64,000 nt of DNA from Diphasiastrum complanatum (GCA_029204225.1 CM055113.1:23146405-23210404), one strand, 5' to 3'. Counted from the stretch's first letter, positions 10,461 to 23,250 are shown. Program-made: numbers and translations. Notes: generated by a model from the sequence alone, not told the origin.

Positions 10461-13400
10461 GGGGGGCTTGTCTTAGGCTAATAACCTATATGTATTCGAC
10501 TTTCTAAATCTGCGAGCCACATTGAGGCCTTTGTGCCATATCATGCAAACTACAGATATGGCAAACTACAATTGTAGTAGTGGCCCATGCAAAGTGGGTA
10601 TACTCTTTGTATTGCTACCATTGTTTTGCAGAAGTCAATGTGGTGTGCCACTTTGGATTAGCTTACATTTAGTGCATTGATCATTCTTTAAGTTACTTTC
10701 ACTATATCATGTGAAGTGTTTAAGCACATGAACTGCAAACGCCTATTTAACTATCAATACATAATGTTGTAATGAAGTTGTGACACACTAACTAGGAACA
10801 CTAATCAACAAGAAGTGTGTCCTTCCACCAAGGTTATTGTCATTGGGTTCATTAAGGAGAAGTTAGAAATCCCCGTCGCTTTCTGCCTCCACATTCAAGA
10901 CATGGCGCCCTTCTGGAATGGGCAGGAATCATTGTTTGAGGTCCACTAACCCAAGCACCATGCGAATTGGAGATGCGTCAAGGTGTGATTTTCGATGTCA
11001 GTGGCCTTGTCCCAATGTCGCCAAAGCAATTAAAGCTCTCCATACTTCTCATGGCATTCCAAGAGAACCGGCGGTTGGTATCTTGGACTTGCGTCATGCA
11101 TATGGAGCATCCACGTATTATTATGGTGGCTCTGCTGCCACGTCGGGACCTTATCCTCCAATGTGACAAGGCTAGTGTCGTACATGAAAAATGCATAGGC
11201 TTAACATGGGGTACGGGTCTCCCCATGAGCTGCTCCTACTCAGCTTTAAGCTGACATCGGACCACCTATTGTGTGATGGCCCCCGATGTCAGTCATGCCA
11301 TTTGGGTTGCGCTTAGATTGCAAAAATCATGAACTTTATATGACAGAAAATCTATATCGATAATATTATTTATTGTAGTAGCCCATGATAAACATCCACT
11401 GCTAGTTTAAATCACCAACTACATTATATTAGATAAAGGTTGTCTAAAATTTAGATTGCACTCATGAAAGTACAACGTACATTGTAAATTGTCCTTTCCC
11501 AACTAAATTTGTACCTTGGTGAATATATGAATCAAATATCATACCTTGAAGAGTAGAAAGAAAAATGTTGACCATTACACCACACTACAAAAGGAAATAG
11601 TTTTGTACTACAAAAGGATTGATTACTTTCTAAATAATCTTATATAATAATATTTTTTCAATTCAAACATCTACAACAAGTCCAAAATATCACGACTTAG
11701 ATCTATGTACTACACCACTCATTATAGCATCAAGATCTCAATGGTACCCCACATGATTCTTAATTTTTATCTATTTAAATGAAAATTAATGAAGGTAGTG
11801 TCTAAAACTTGCTCTTATTGTTTTTTTTTAATGCGAACTTAGTGATGTAAATGATCATATGCTATTTTTGCTTAGTTTTTCAAATTTATGTTAGAATTTT
11901 GTAGCTTTCTTTTTGGACTATTGAGTTATATGTGTTATTATGGGCTCTCTCTTTTTATAAGTGTGATTTTTAAGCAAGTGAAAGAATACTAATTTTTGTT
12001 AAGAGAAATTTTGCTTATTATTTGCAACAATCATTTATTACAATTTTCAGTTGGTATAAGTATGGGCCTATTACTTTCTAGAATCTAGATAGTATTTCAC
12101 CATGCCCAAGTAGTGACCCACAGCAAATGACATAGCTTTTACTGCTACTTATTTGGGATTTGGTCATAGAGATGTTTTCTAACATTGACAACTTCTACAA
12201 CTTTTCAAGGTTAATAATAAACTGTTAAATACTTGGCATCCTTATTTCTTGCATGATAACATTTTTCACTTGACCCAAACTCTAGGGCTAAGTATTGTAA
12301 GACATCAAGGCATAGTATTTAGAGATTTGGGTTTCCCTTTAGGCACCTTTGTATCTAACAAAGATTGGTCATTGGATTCTAAGCAATGTCTCTTTGAAGA
12401 TCAATACTTAAAGATCCACCTTTATTAGCTTTTCAACTTGACTTGTTCTTCTTGAACACAAAATATCAACTTTACATGTTTTTTGTTTTTACAATTGATG
12501 TGTCAATCATATTATATCTCAAGCCTTTTGAAAAAAATTCTTCTAAAAAATAAAACCAAACTCAAAATGAGTGTTTGTAGGTCACATGTTAAACTACGTG
12601 GGCTAGATCTCTTGATCCTTCAAATGCCTCATTAACAATTCTCTTTAAACAACTATATCAAGACTTTGCTCCCCTTATCCTTGGTTAGAGATGTTATATT
12701 GAAGGCATCCATTCACTTATCCTTCAGCCTACTTATTATTCTTCTACATCATCTATATAGCCTACTAGTACATACCTCCTAGGTTCATATCTCACACTAT
12801 ATTCACTAGCTACATCTAGGAGTAGTGGATTAGCTAGGTCAAGGTTGAACACTCATGCCATCCCTTGCTAGACACCATGACTATATTTGTGCTTGTTGTG
12901 GTGTTTCTATTGCAATTTTTTCTTTATCACATTTATTTCTACAAAAACTTATCAATTTTAAATCTTTTGTTGTGGATCAATATTTCACATTTAGTACATG
13001 ATGATAGTGGAAATAGAACTCTCTATGGTTGACCACTAGAATTTTATAGTTGATTTTTTTGTATGTTTTGTAGATTGAGCCTTTTGAATGCAATGATTGC
13101 AAAGGTTTGATATTTTGAGATCTCTATCACAACTTTGTAGCGAGCTCTATTCAACAAAATGGCCCACGTATGAAGATTTTTTTTTCTTGACTTGTGGATG
13201 TTACACTACACAATATAAGATTTTCTTCCTTGAAAAGCTAACCATAGATTAAAGACTTTATGAGCAAGAACCTTGCATAGAATTATTGGATGAATATGTG
13301 TATACCAGAAAAATGCACAAAGTTTGATGCAATATGCTGATAAGAGGTCATAGCCCACCCTCAAAGTGGCTAGAAAGAACTTAGATTTTAGGAAAGTAGG

Positions 13401-13700
13401 CCTTTATATGGATTTTAGGATGTCGAACAATATCCGATATATGCCAGTGTTTGAATATCGAGCAAAAAATGCCAGTTTATCTAGAAATAGGTCCCAGCCC
13501 ATCTAAATGTGGTTAGTCAAAAGTTTTACGACCTTAGAATTGGCCCGGAAGTAAACATGCCGGCAATGCCGAGCACAATTTTGGTGTACTCAAAAATATT
13601 TTTACTAATAGAAAAACTTCTTTGCTTTTTTAGGAACGGCTAGTTTTGTGGGTCTGGGATTGCTCTAGTTGACCATCGACTTGGAAATCTGAAAGGTGCA
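10461..13700. other. AT-rich spacer, nothing identifiable
   Basis: Only short frames, none with a family motif. The frames at 10.92-11.25 kb overlap on both strands in a slightly GC-richer patch and look accidental. An LTR is possible but no paired copy was found. Confidence 0.4.
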
Positions 13701-15180
13701 CCAATTGGGCTGTCAACTATAAAAGACCGAGAAAAATCAATGTAACGACACCTAGTGGTCAAAATACTGGAAGATGCAACAAGGAAACGACAGCCAAAAA
13801 TTAAAGTTCGGACAAGCAAGAATGTGGAAACAATAGTATCACAACTTGAACAGAAAAGAATTTGGTACCAAGGGAATTATCAGCTAGAGAGACTGACAAA
13901 CGGAAATGACAATTTAAGGCAAAGAATACCCATCCATCTTAACTTTAGCAAACTCTTCAAAAGAAATTCCAGACTTGCAGCTGAGACTTCACCCTTTGCT
14001 GAGGTATCAAGAACCAAATGGACAAACTTGGACTACAAGTATCTAGTGTTCGGGAAAGTCGCCATTCTTAAGGAATGGAACCGGCATCTTTTCTCAAAAA
14101 CTGACAACTACAAAATTTTGCAGGATTTTTACATGATAAATTTGAGATTTTATAGGGGAAAACCGGAAAGTAGAAGCATATCCCCTGGTAGTAGCCGGAA
14201 TACTCCTTAAGATATCGGATTTTTGAGGGAAACCTCAAAAAAGTTTCCCGAACACTGGAAGTATCCACTTGGGAATAGGCAATAACTAGCCATGATGGCT
14301 TCCTAGCCCTTTAGGAGCCTTCATAAATAGGCCATGTGCCTAAACCTGCCATGTGAAAGGATGGCAATCATTGGAAAAATTTGGCAAAATCAACTATGCT
14401 ACTAAGTGTCAAGGATTCAATGGACAAGTATCGGTAACTATCATGAAAAACAAAAGTGAAAAAGTCGCACCCATGATGAGGGAAAAAGGGTGAAGGCACA
14501 AAAGAAAAGAGGCCCACAAAATCTAGGCCAAGTGTCACTAGAGTACAAGAAATGACAAAATGTGTTGGAAGAGTGGGCAAATAGCAAAATGAAATGGGCC
14601 TTTTTGCTCATCATTATAAAAAGGGATGAAGAGATCACAATCATCATCTTAAGCTCTTTGTCTTGTGCTTCTTCCTCTAGCTCCTTCAGGTGGTTTTCTT
14701 TTGCTCATCTATGATCCTCTTTATGTAGAATTTTTATGTAGAATGTGTGAGAGAAGAGCTTTTATGGTGTAAGAAGGAAGCTCCCCTCTCTCGTGTGAAA
14801 ACCCATTGTGGATGCCATGGGTAAATGGAGGTGTTTTAGTAGGAGTCATGTTGGTGATAATAGTTATTGTTGATTCTGAGTGCTATATGCTGAGAGCTAC
14901 ATTGTGGATATTGAATTACTTCTGCATAGACCCCTTTTGGATACCCTTATCTGCGCTTGCAGAAGGGGTTGGTTCTACCTCAGTGTGGACTGTAGGAGCG
15001 TTTGGATGTTCTGTAAACCGTATTGTTTGTTGAGCAATTCGAGGGTTCTGTTTGCCTGCTACAACATCTTGTGAGAAAATCCATCGTGTTCAGCGCATTA
15101 TTTGCTTCTGCCTTAAGAGCGGGAAGAATCTGTTTTGCGGTGGGCCGCTGGAAGTCTAGAAAGTCATACCTATCGCTTCT
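13701..15180. other. unassigned region with TATA-like sites and an unrecognised 151-codon frame
   Basis: Plus-strand TATA-like sites occur near 13720 (CTATAAAAG) and 14617 (TTATAAAAAGG). The second is followed by a pyrimidine-rich, LTR-like leader. The frame at 13755-14210 is Lys/Arg-rich and starts with GTG in a plant-like context, so it is not convincing as a gene. One or more solo LTRs is the simplest reading, but no partner repeat was seen. Confidence 0.3.
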
Positions 15181-15187
15181 TTATTTA

Positions 15188-15354
15188 GGGAACCCATATC
15201 GGCATCATTGTGGAAGTGTACTTGGCTTACCTCAGTTAACTCGCTTGATGTTACCAGTTTATCTTCAGAGGTAGCATTTCGTACCACGGGGAAGCCTAAG
15301 GGAACCCATATCAGCATCATTGTGGAAGTGTACTTGGCTTACCTCAGTTAACTC
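15188..15354 (-). repeat. 55-bp direct repeat at the end of a gene relic
   Basis: A 55-bp segment at 15188-15243 is repeated at 15300-15354 with one or two differences (the core includes CATTGTGGAAGTGTACTTGG). On the minus strand it encodes the ELTEVSQVHFHNDADMGS piece of the relic gene, so the repeat is a local duplication of coding sequence. Confidence 0.85.
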
Positions 15355-16005
15355 TAGTAATGGATTCAAACTTCTAAGCAACTGAATCTGACCATTTTGG
15401 TCCTCTTGTACATTCTGATCTGAAGGTAGGTTCGAGATGTCAGGTCCTTGCTCTATCTCATTTCTGGCATTGTCTCCAGTCAAAATCTGACTGTCTGTGT
15501 CTGACCAAGAATCCATTGATCCAACTTCTTGAGCAGCTAATGAATAAGGTGAAATTGCATTCATTGCTTTGTCAAGAGCCTTCAAGTTAGCTCCCTTTGG
15601 CAGGTCCGTCTGCTTGTCTTTCGAAGTTTTTGACGTTTCAGTTTTTTCCATATCATGTCTCAATTGGCAAGTGATAGGGTTCGATTTGGGTGTTGAACCT
15701 GAACTGGGCGAGGTATAGAGCCCGATACTCTTAAATTGCCTAATAGAAGGGCTTTCAAATTCTGAAGATGGTGCTTTGCTTTTAAGTCTCTCATCACTAG
15801 GTCATTTCGGCAAAGCTGCTAATGACAGCCTCATAGTAAGTTCTGGGAGGTGAAGTGCCGTCATTAGTAGACGAGCTTTCTAGCCAGCTTGTATTGTGTG
15901 ACCTGCCCAAGAGCTGCAGTCCATGTCCATTAGGCATCATTAGCGAGGCTAAAGAGGTTATGCAAAGAGTTTTGTTCTTGCTGAAAACTTAATGCCAGTC
16001 CTTAA
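15265..16005 (-). pseudogene. relic of an unidentified spliced host gene
   Basis: The minus strand carries a coherent, low-repeat protein with host-like composition. From about 15990 a splice-acceptor-like TTAAGTTTTCAG is followed by QEQNSLHNLFSLANDA. After a one-base shift comes MPNGHGLQLLGRSHNTSW and a Ser/Thr-rich stretch ending SSFAEM. After another shift near 15800 the frame is open for about 175 codons: Ser/Pro-rich, then acidic (ETSKTSKDKQTDLPKG, SLAAQEVGSMDSWSDTDSQ), down to 15265. I do not recognise the family. Two frameshifts and an internal 55-bp duplication make it a pseudogene or a captured fragment. It lacks all retroelement motifs. Confidence 0.5.
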
Positions 16006-16235
16006 GAGGAGAAGAGCAAGAAGATCTCTTGCAGGAGCACTGCAAAAGACTAGATCAGGATTTGCAGAAGGAAGGAGCAAAATCAAAATGAACAACCTGA
16101 TCAACATATACTTTACCATCAAACATATTGAGTAGGGAGGACGGGAGGTCATCTCTTAATTTCCAAAGGATGCAAATGTTAACATGAGGCGAGAAAAGGG
16201 ACTCAAAGTTATCTTCTATGAACTAGGTAGTGGGC

Positions 16236-16353
16236 GTGAGCAGGCCTGCTACCCTGTGTAACAAGCAGCCTTCATGCACTGAGCCGCCCTGCGGGGAAGT
16301 GCGTTGAAGGCTGCTTTTAGCAGGCCTGCTCACGGCCTGCTACCGGGCGTAAT
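16236..16353. repeat. GC-rich foldback (long imperfect palindrome)
   Basis: GTGAGCAGGCCTGCT (16236-16250) has an exact inverted copy at 16319-16333. Inside it, AAGCAGCCTTC (16263-16273) pairs with GAAGGCTGCTT (16306-16316), flanking a GC-rich loop. The outer arms also form a direct repeat, GGCCTGCTACC, at 16244 and 16335. This GC-rich block stands alone in AT-rich DNA. It is probably a small foldback/MITE-type element; no target duplication was identified. Confidence 0.75.
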
Positions 16354-16393
16354 TGGCCCTTCAACCCTGCGCTATGGCTCTGAACACATCTGT

Positions 16394-17090
16394 TCAGAGC
16401 CTATGAAAATGGGACATCTGCCCTCTATCACTCCTCATGCCAATTACATCTAAAAATTCGCCTAGGCTAAAAAGCGGATAAAAAAGGAGACCAGGAAAGA
16501 AAGGAAGCGATAAATGGATAGGTAGAAAAATAGAACCAGCAATCTGCAGATTAAAGTTCTTACCAAACTTAAACACGGGAACATTTGAATTTGAAAGGAG
16601 AAGATAATAAAATCGCAAGAACGTCCGCACTTGATCCGAAGTGAAGGAGAAAATAGTTAGCACCCATCGTCTCAAAGCCAAGAGAGTTTGGAGCATGGGA
16701 TAGTGAATAAGTTGATAAACTCTTTGACAAGAGGCAAATCTGGGCGTAAAGCACCAAAGAAAAGAGCCACAGAAGATTGAAACAAGGAAGCTTGTGATGC
16801 ACTAAGGGCAACGAGGTCTGGAAGAAATGAGAATTAAAGAAGACCATTTAAAGTCTTTTTAGATTCAACATAGATCTTAACTTTCTTAAAGTTCGCCCAC
16901 TTCTCCAAGAGTTTCAAATATCAAAAAGACCCTATAAGGAATGCCATGTAGGATAACAAAAAAATCAAAAAAAAAAAACAATATTGTTTATTTGCTTGCC
17001 CCTACCACTCTCGAGGCCTCCCCAACTCCCAATGCTCTAATCATAGTGTCTACAATTACAGTTAAGAACTTTAAACTGTTCACAATCTAA
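16394..17090. other. no gene recognised
   Basis: Overlapping minus-strand frames (16394-16696, 16569-16847) are Phe/Leu/Ser-rich, as expected from translating a purine-rich strand backwards. No motif was found. Confidence 0.4.
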
Positions 17091-17372
17091 CTTATCTAAA
17101 TCCGAGTATCCATGCTCTCCATTGGTTAATATAAGGGCAATCTTCTTAGTGGATTGAAAATATGAGCGACATCCCCAAATTTGAATAGGAAAAGAAAAAC
17201 AAAATGTAAGAATTGATGTTACAAAAGAGTTTAGCTTGTCTAAATTCGAATATGCATTCCCTCCATTGGTTGACATGAGCGCAATCTTCATATTGGAATG
17301 AAAATATGAGCGCCACCTCCAAATTTGAATCAGGCAGAAAAACAAAATCAACGAATTGATGTTATAGAGTAT
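17091..17372 (-). repeat. 144-bp tandem duplication
   Basis: Two copies begin CTTATCTAAA (17091) and CTTGTCTAAA (17235). Shared blocks include CTCCATTGGTT, GAAAATATGAGCG and CCAAATTTGAAT. A minus-strand frame runs through both and yields two similar peptides (QIW.CRSYFQS and QIWRWRSYFHS), which is a by-product of the duplication rather than evidence of a gene. Confidence 0.8.
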
Positions 17373-17479
17373 ATAATATAATACCAGATAAGCACTTTGA
17401 TTTGTTTTTGAAATTTTGTTCTGAGTACTTTGATGCATGTGATTACTTTCTTGTTTTTTCTGATGATGACATTGTATCA

Positions 17480-17845
17480 TCTACATTTGGATATCCCTAC
17501 TGATTGGCACCTTTACAGAGAAGAGGAGGCAAAGGAATTCCAATATCTGCTGAGGACCGTTCCCATTATAGGGAAGAACGAAATAAGAACTGGGGTTTGT
17601 GGACAGATGAAACATTGTATCCTCAAGATTCTAGCGCTTTGACACATCCCACATTCTCTTCAATAACTCATCTAGTTACATGGATATGCAATGGGCATAG
17701 TGGATTACTAGGATATTGTGAGAGATTGCATAATTACGGAAATCAGTTTTCTATGCAAAAAATTCAGTTTCTAGAATGTGAGTTGAGACGCATATCTTCT
17801 TATTGTCGTGAAAGAGATTGTCTTCTCCAAAAGACCTTCAATTAA
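17480..17845 (+). pseudogene. possible N-terminal part of the transposase-like gene
   Basis: A 113-codon frame (17504-17845) with no stops, host-like composition and Cys/His pairs (ITHLVTWICNGHSGLLGYC, RISSYCRERDCLL). I do not recognise it as a domain. It is on the same strand as, and 1 kb upstream of, the better-supported part at 18.9-19.6 kb and may be its 5' portion. Confidence 0.25.
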
Positions 17846-18904
17846 CAACATGTTGGGTTCAATATTGACAAGCAAATTCACTGAGTATATCATGATGAAC
17901 AATAGGAGTTCTAATGTAAAGTGCAAAATTGTAGTCTTTGATGGTGGACATTCAAAAATGTGAAAAGTACAGTACTAAGGACCATAAATGGATCTTTGAA
18001 TGATCCACAAGGTGATTGTATGCTTGTTAAACAATCTATCAGAAACTAGTCATCAGAAAACAAGATCTAGTTTAGCAGCTTGATAGGAAACAAGTAGAGA
18101 CAATCAAAGCATTGATCAATTACTGTAATCCAACTCCACACGTGTGGAAATAAGGCTGTGGTACGGCCTGTAGACAGTGTTTACAAAGTGCCAAAGCTGG
18201 GTTTCATTGGAAATCAAGAGTAATCACCATACAATGAGAGGAAACTCGAGTTTCTCCTTGAGGCTCCAAAAAGTTTCTATCTTCTCACTATGGAGAATGG
18301 GGATACATAGTAAAACACACTTCCTTTGCTAAGTTAGGTGAAAATTCAGCATGTAATAAGAATTAGACTCCACTTTCTTGCCCTAATGTGAAAACCCTAG
18401 CCTAGATCCAAGAGTCATGCTTGGTAGGTGCATGGTAGGTACAAATCTCATCATAAATCATGGTCTAGATCCGACAAAGTAGCAATCACTACCAAATGGA
18501 CACAACCACTCCTCTTGACTTGTGGTAACCTACTTTAGGTGTGTATGTACAAGTGGCACTTTAGCCATTCAAGTAACCAACAAACAATATTGACAAAATG
18601 TATAATATTCTACATGGCTAGATTTTCCAATGTAGGCAATTTTTCACAAAAAACATTTAGATAAGACAATAGTTCAGGATGCTTGTGATTTTGCAAGTAT
18701 TAGCAGAGACACATGCAACAATATTTCAACTTATTAGCAAGTTTGAATTAGAAAAGTCTTTATCCCAAGGTCAGATCACCTGAAGAAAGAGCAAAACACA
18801 TTAAACATAGGAATGCATAAGATCATTGGTACCCCCCATTTTACATTGAGGTGTACGAAACTGAAGGAAGATCAATATCTTATAATTTATCAAACAACTT
18901 CTCT

Positions 18905-19620
18905 GTTGATCTAAATCACTAAGATGCACGATCACATTCTATGATATAACCTTTGAAAAGGTGAATGATGAAATAATCATAGTACTTAAGTTAGATGAGT
19001 CAGAGACTGTGAAAGAGCAGAAGATGGAGAGGGTTAGTATAACTCTCATGAATGGTGCACTATCACAAACAATGGATCAAGGAGATTTCAGATTCAATGT
19101 CTAGTCTGAAAATGACATTGGTGGTTGGCAGCTTTTCAGGTGTTACTCCTCATTATTATATTAGATTCAATGGATAGTGTTAGTTCTTATTTAACTAAGT
19201 TTGATTTTTTATTTTGGACTGGTTCTAAAGGAGGATCATGATATATTATCATGGATATTATGTAGGACATCTTACCTTAGGATCGTCAAGGACCATATGG
19301 ATGGAGGACTTCTCAATGTTTCAAGACTTGGAGACTTCAATGTAGAATGGCACTTAGCAGGTGATTTGAAAACATTGAAATGCATGTATAATGTCTCTCA
19401 CAGTGCTACATCTAAGCATCATTGTTTGTACTGCATGAAAATGGTGAAAGATGTTACTAGGAGTACAGGCATTATGAGAGAAAATATAGATCTCAACTAG
19501 AAACCTATATTGTAGATTCCCTTGAAAATTGTCCATGTTTGCACTCTTCATGCAGAGGTTAGGATAATAGAAAAACTTATTTATCTTCATATAATTTTTA
19601 CTTGGAATATTAAGCCAACA
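18905..19620 (+). pseudogene. transposase-like protein relic, first part (split by Copia-2)
   Basis: Open stretches at about 18911-19109 (TITFYDITFEKVND, DESETVKEQKMERVSITL), 19201-19500 and 19520-19605. The middle one contains FNVEWHLAGDLKTLKCMYNV followed by a CLYC pair. The third reads VHVCTLHAEVRIIEKLIYL. These blocks resemble a large family of uncharacterised transposon-like proteins, known mainly from cnidarians and other invertebrates, which share a GGDxKxL segment, a CxxC pair and a DTLHxxLR-type motif. Family assignment is from memory of motif style, not a search. It is interrupted by stops. Confidence 0.4.
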
Positions 19621-20040
19621 TCATCCTCGAAGGTGTTGGAGTTTAATCTTTCTCCTACTCATCCTAACTGCTCTCCTTATCTTTTATGTAAGTCACTCTC
19701 TCAAAGTAGTCCGCAGAAAATGAACTGTTTTTCAACAGTCCACATTTTTGAACTGTCTGTCTTGTTGCTTGCAAACTTCAACAGCCGAAAAAGATGAAAA
19801 ACCCGACAAAGTCTTCTATCTCACTTTCGGGTCATTCAAAGTACAAAAGGATTTTGCGAAAAATGTGACAAAGTGTTTACTCAAGATTTCGAGCACTTAA
19901 TACATTTTTTTCAAAAAATGTGACACTTTGCAGATTTACATAGGATTTCAAGTACAGACTGTTACATCTTCATGCTCCAATAATAACTTATCTAATTGAC
20001 CAAGTAAACAACTACTAACGATCTTGTAATTGTAAAGTTA
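19621..20040. other. short spacer between transposase relic and Copia-2
   Basis: No motif. It contains two short GTGACA..TTTGC strings and a TGAACTGTTTTTCAACAGT near-palindrome (about 19720-19740). It could be intron or deleted transposon sequence. Confidence 0.3.
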
Positions 20041-20541
20041 GTGACCTTTTAATTACAGGTCTTTTGACCTTTTAATTCTTAACTGTAGACCTAACCATTT
20101 ATGACGGTTGATATTCGAATAGATGCTCTGTTTCTAGGGTCGAATAATTTCTGTTCGCGAATTATTCGCGACAGTCTATCTCTTCGTCACAACTTCGTGT
20201 TTCATGAATTATTGGTGACACTTGTCTCTTCGTGACATTTTCGTGTTTTGCAAATTGTTTGCGACAATTTTGCAACATCTAAGGTTTAAACTAGAAACAG
20301 AATATTTTGCGACAAAATTCTGTTCACAAATCTTTTGAGATTCAACAAGAAACCATGAGCTTCTACAAGAAACTATGTCGCAAATCTTTCGAGGTTCAAG
20401 CAAGATAAATTTCACGAATCCTTCAAGGTTGATCACGAATAGAAATGTTTTGAGTTTGCGTTCGTTTCTTTCTCATCGTTTGTCAAGTAAATTGTGCACT
20501 TTGTTAGTAGAATCGAGATTTGTCTGATCAGATGTTCTACA
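20041..20541 (-). repeat. Copia-2 3' LTR, truncated
   Basis: Starts on the minus strand with TGTAGAACA at 20541, preceded by the polypurine tract (minus CAGGGAGC at about 20542-20550). It matches the 5' LTR only over U3, then stops near 20041, before the TATA and R-U5 parts. It includes a TTCGCGAA palindrome at 20154. Confidence 0.9.
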
Positions 20542-20544
20542 GCT

Positions 20545-22016
20545 CCCTGTCAAAGTGGGCAGTTGGATTAACTCCAATCTTCTTCGTTGCTTCTCGAACA
20601 AAGCTTTACTGAGTGGCTTTGTAAAGATATTGGCTATCATTTCCTCTGTAGGTATGAAAATTGTCTTCAGTATCTTCTTCTCGACTAAGTCTTGAATTAC
20701 ATGATACTTGATAGCTATGTGCTTCATTTTCGAGTGAAATACCGGATCTTTCGTAAGATATATTTCTTATGTGTTATCCATTAACAAGACATAAGGTTTA
20801 GAAATAGATTCATCAAATCCTTCCAACATCTGTTTGATCCAGATCAGCTCATTTGCCATCTTGGCTACTGCTACATATTCGGCCTCACAAGAAGCTTGAG
20901 CTACTGTTGTTTGCTTCTTGCTTATCCAAAGTATGGCTGCGCCAGATACTAGAGTACAACCTCATACTTTTGCTATCATCCTTCATGGATGCCTAGCTTG
21001 CATCACTATAAGATTCAATGTGAAATCCAGCTTAATAACATAGCCCATAGTCTTTCGTTTTTTGGAGATATTGTAGTATTTTTTTGCCAACTTCCAATGC
21101 AACGATCCTAGGTTCTAATTATATTGGCTCGGCCTGTATACTGCAAATGCTATATCAGTCTGGTGTTGTCTGCTAGATATAACAATGATCCTATCAGCCT
21201 ACAATAGGGTGTTTTGGCCATTCGCTTCTCTTCCTCGAGAGTCTGCGAACAATCTGCCTTGCTCAGTATTGTTCTAGGTATCATGGGAGTATGCACACCT
21301 TTGTATTCAAGCATGTTAAAGTCTTCAATGATCTTTTGAGTGTACTTTTGTTGGTGAAGATACAACTTACCACCTTCAAAGTCTCTTTGGATCTGCAAGC
21401 CTAGATAGATTTTAGCTTCTCCTAGGTCAACGATCTCAAATATTTCAGAAATGTTTCTTTTGACTCTTCTTGAGAAGATAAGCGTGTCATCAACATAAAC
21501 AACTAGAATGATTATTTCATTTTGGACATGCTTGATATAGACATTTGATTCAACAAATAGAGGTTTGAAGCCTAAGGAACATAGTGCTTCATCCTTCTTT
21601 CTATACCATTGTCTTGCTGCTTGTTTCCAGCCATAAATGTTTTTATTCATGTGACATCCCTATTTTGGATATTCTTGGCTTACAAAACCAAGTGGTTGGT
21701 CCTTGAATAAGTCTTCTTCCAATTATGCATGCAAGAAAGCAGTCTTCTCATCCACAATATGGATTTTTAGATCATGAGCCATTGCATACGCAAATAACAA
21801 GCAAATTGATGTATGTTTGACTACCAATGAGAAAGTATCAGTGTAGTCAATTCCATACTGCTGTGAAAATCCTTTAGAAACTAACCTTGTTTTGTATCTG
21901 ATGTTTTCTCCATCATGACCTGTTTTGATCTTGTAGATCCACTTGCATTTGACTGGTTTTCTGCCATCAGATATAGGTGCAAGTGTCCATACATTTTTCT
22001 TATACATGGATGACAT
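20545..22016 (-). pseudogene. Copia-2 reverse transcriptase and RNase H
   Basis: Minus strand: MSSMYKKNVWTLAP, VKCKWIYKIK, RLVSKGFSQQYGIDYTDTFS (22016-21723), a gap with stops, then NIYGWKQAARQWY and the catalytic VVYVDDTLIFS (near 21490), LGEAKIYLGLQIQRD and YCRLIGSLLYLADNTR (to 21150). RNase H follows in broken frames, with the tail HSKMKHIAIKYHVIQDL and ANIFTKPLSKALF at 20727-20560. Conserved catalytic Asp residues of RT are present, but stops at 21150 and around 21720-21650 break it. Confidence 0.85.
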
Positions 22017-22339
22017 TTCAACCTCTATTACTTAAATCCAACGATCTTTATCTGATCCATCAACAGCTTCTTCGAATGTTTGAGGTGCATCAAAAAAACC
22101 ACAAAATTCGATGGTTGTGTTAAAAACATCCTGACCATACCTTTCTGATGGTTTTCGTTGTCTGTCAAATCTTCTCACAGGTGTTTTCGAGTTCGATTCT
22201 ACAGGTTTTGAGTTCGATTTTGATTCGATCTTGTCTACTAGAATTCGAACTGGTGATTCGAGTCTGTCAGGTACTCGATCTTGATCTCCCTCTGAATCTG
22301 GTAATTCTCTTTCATCTTTTGCTTGTTTTACTTATGTCG

Positions 22340-22560
22340 TCATTGGTAGCTCATAATAGTTTTTGAGAATTTCATATACTCAGCTAATTTTTTGAAAGCT
22401 TCAGATTTTGTACGTAAAAAGTATACTACAGCGAATTTGCTGAAGTCATCAATAAACGTAATGAAGTACTTTGCATCACCCAATGACAATACTCCAAATG
22501 GTCCACAAATATCTGAATGCACAATTCACCAAAAATTTTCTGTTGTTTTCCAGATTGTTG
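22340..22560 (-). pseudogene. Copia-2 integrase core fragment
   Basis: MHSDICGPFGVLSLGDAKYFITFIDDFSKF followed by FLRTKSEAFKKL, the start of the rve domain with its first acidic residue. It then breaks off into a linker (about 22330-22020) rich in Ser/Asp/Arg. The second Asp and the Glu of the DDE triad are deleted. Confidence 0.8.
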
Positions 22561-22679
22561 ATCATTTGTCTTAGACTCATTCTTTTTAGACGACTCCCTC
22601 TTAAACTTAGACTTCTTAGAAGATTTATTCTTCTGAGTAAATAGAGAATTTTTGGAATCACCATTATCGTCTTAGCGTA

Positions 22680-23250
22680 CTTCCTCTTTAACTTCGTCTA
22701 TTGCCTTTTGAAGTGTCATTGTCGCATGTTTCGCCAATAAGGTTCGAGTTGTGTGGAATGACCTAGGTAGGGCTCAAAGAAAATAACTAAGTTATTTTTC
22801 CTTTGAAATTGCATTTTCTGCGTTGAAATTTTGCAAGAAAATAAACGGGTCTTTTATCTTTCATACGAATGTGTTCAACTCTTTGTCGTCCCATTGTAGG
22901 TAAATAAATTGGTTTTCCAATAACATGATTTGATTACGAGATCGAGTCTCATTTTTGGTTTGCAATTCTTCCCATAAATCTTTTGCATTCAAAATTGATG
23001 TAGAATCTAGCATTATATTGTCATGCACTGAAGACGCAATAATTGCTATAGCTTTGTCATTTCTTAAACTCCATTCTCAAAGTTCTTGGCCAGGAGTAGC
23101 TGTTAGCTTCTCCTATATTGGTTTTATCCATTGCCAAAGACCTTCGCCCTTCAATATGAGTGAAGTCTTTAATTTTCAAATCAAGTAGTTTGAACCTTCT
23201 GGATCCAAAATCATAGTGATCTTAGCCTGAATATTGTTGATCGACGACAT
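22680..23250 (-). pseudogene. Copia-2 gag
   Basis: Broken frames from about 23250: MSSINNIQAKITMILDPEGS with NYL.KLKTSLILKGEGLW, RNDKAIAIIASSVHDNIM, AKDLWEELQTK, RNQVMLLENQFIYLQW and, near the end, a basic FKREGRSKKNE region. Several TAG/TGA stops fall at Trp, Gln or Arg positions. No zinc knuckle remains before the integrase fragment begins. Confidence 0.75.

Noticed and set aside
13755..14210. 151-codon frame as a gene
   Set aside because: GTG start, no recognisable motif, no splice context and no paralogue in the window; kept only as unassigned.
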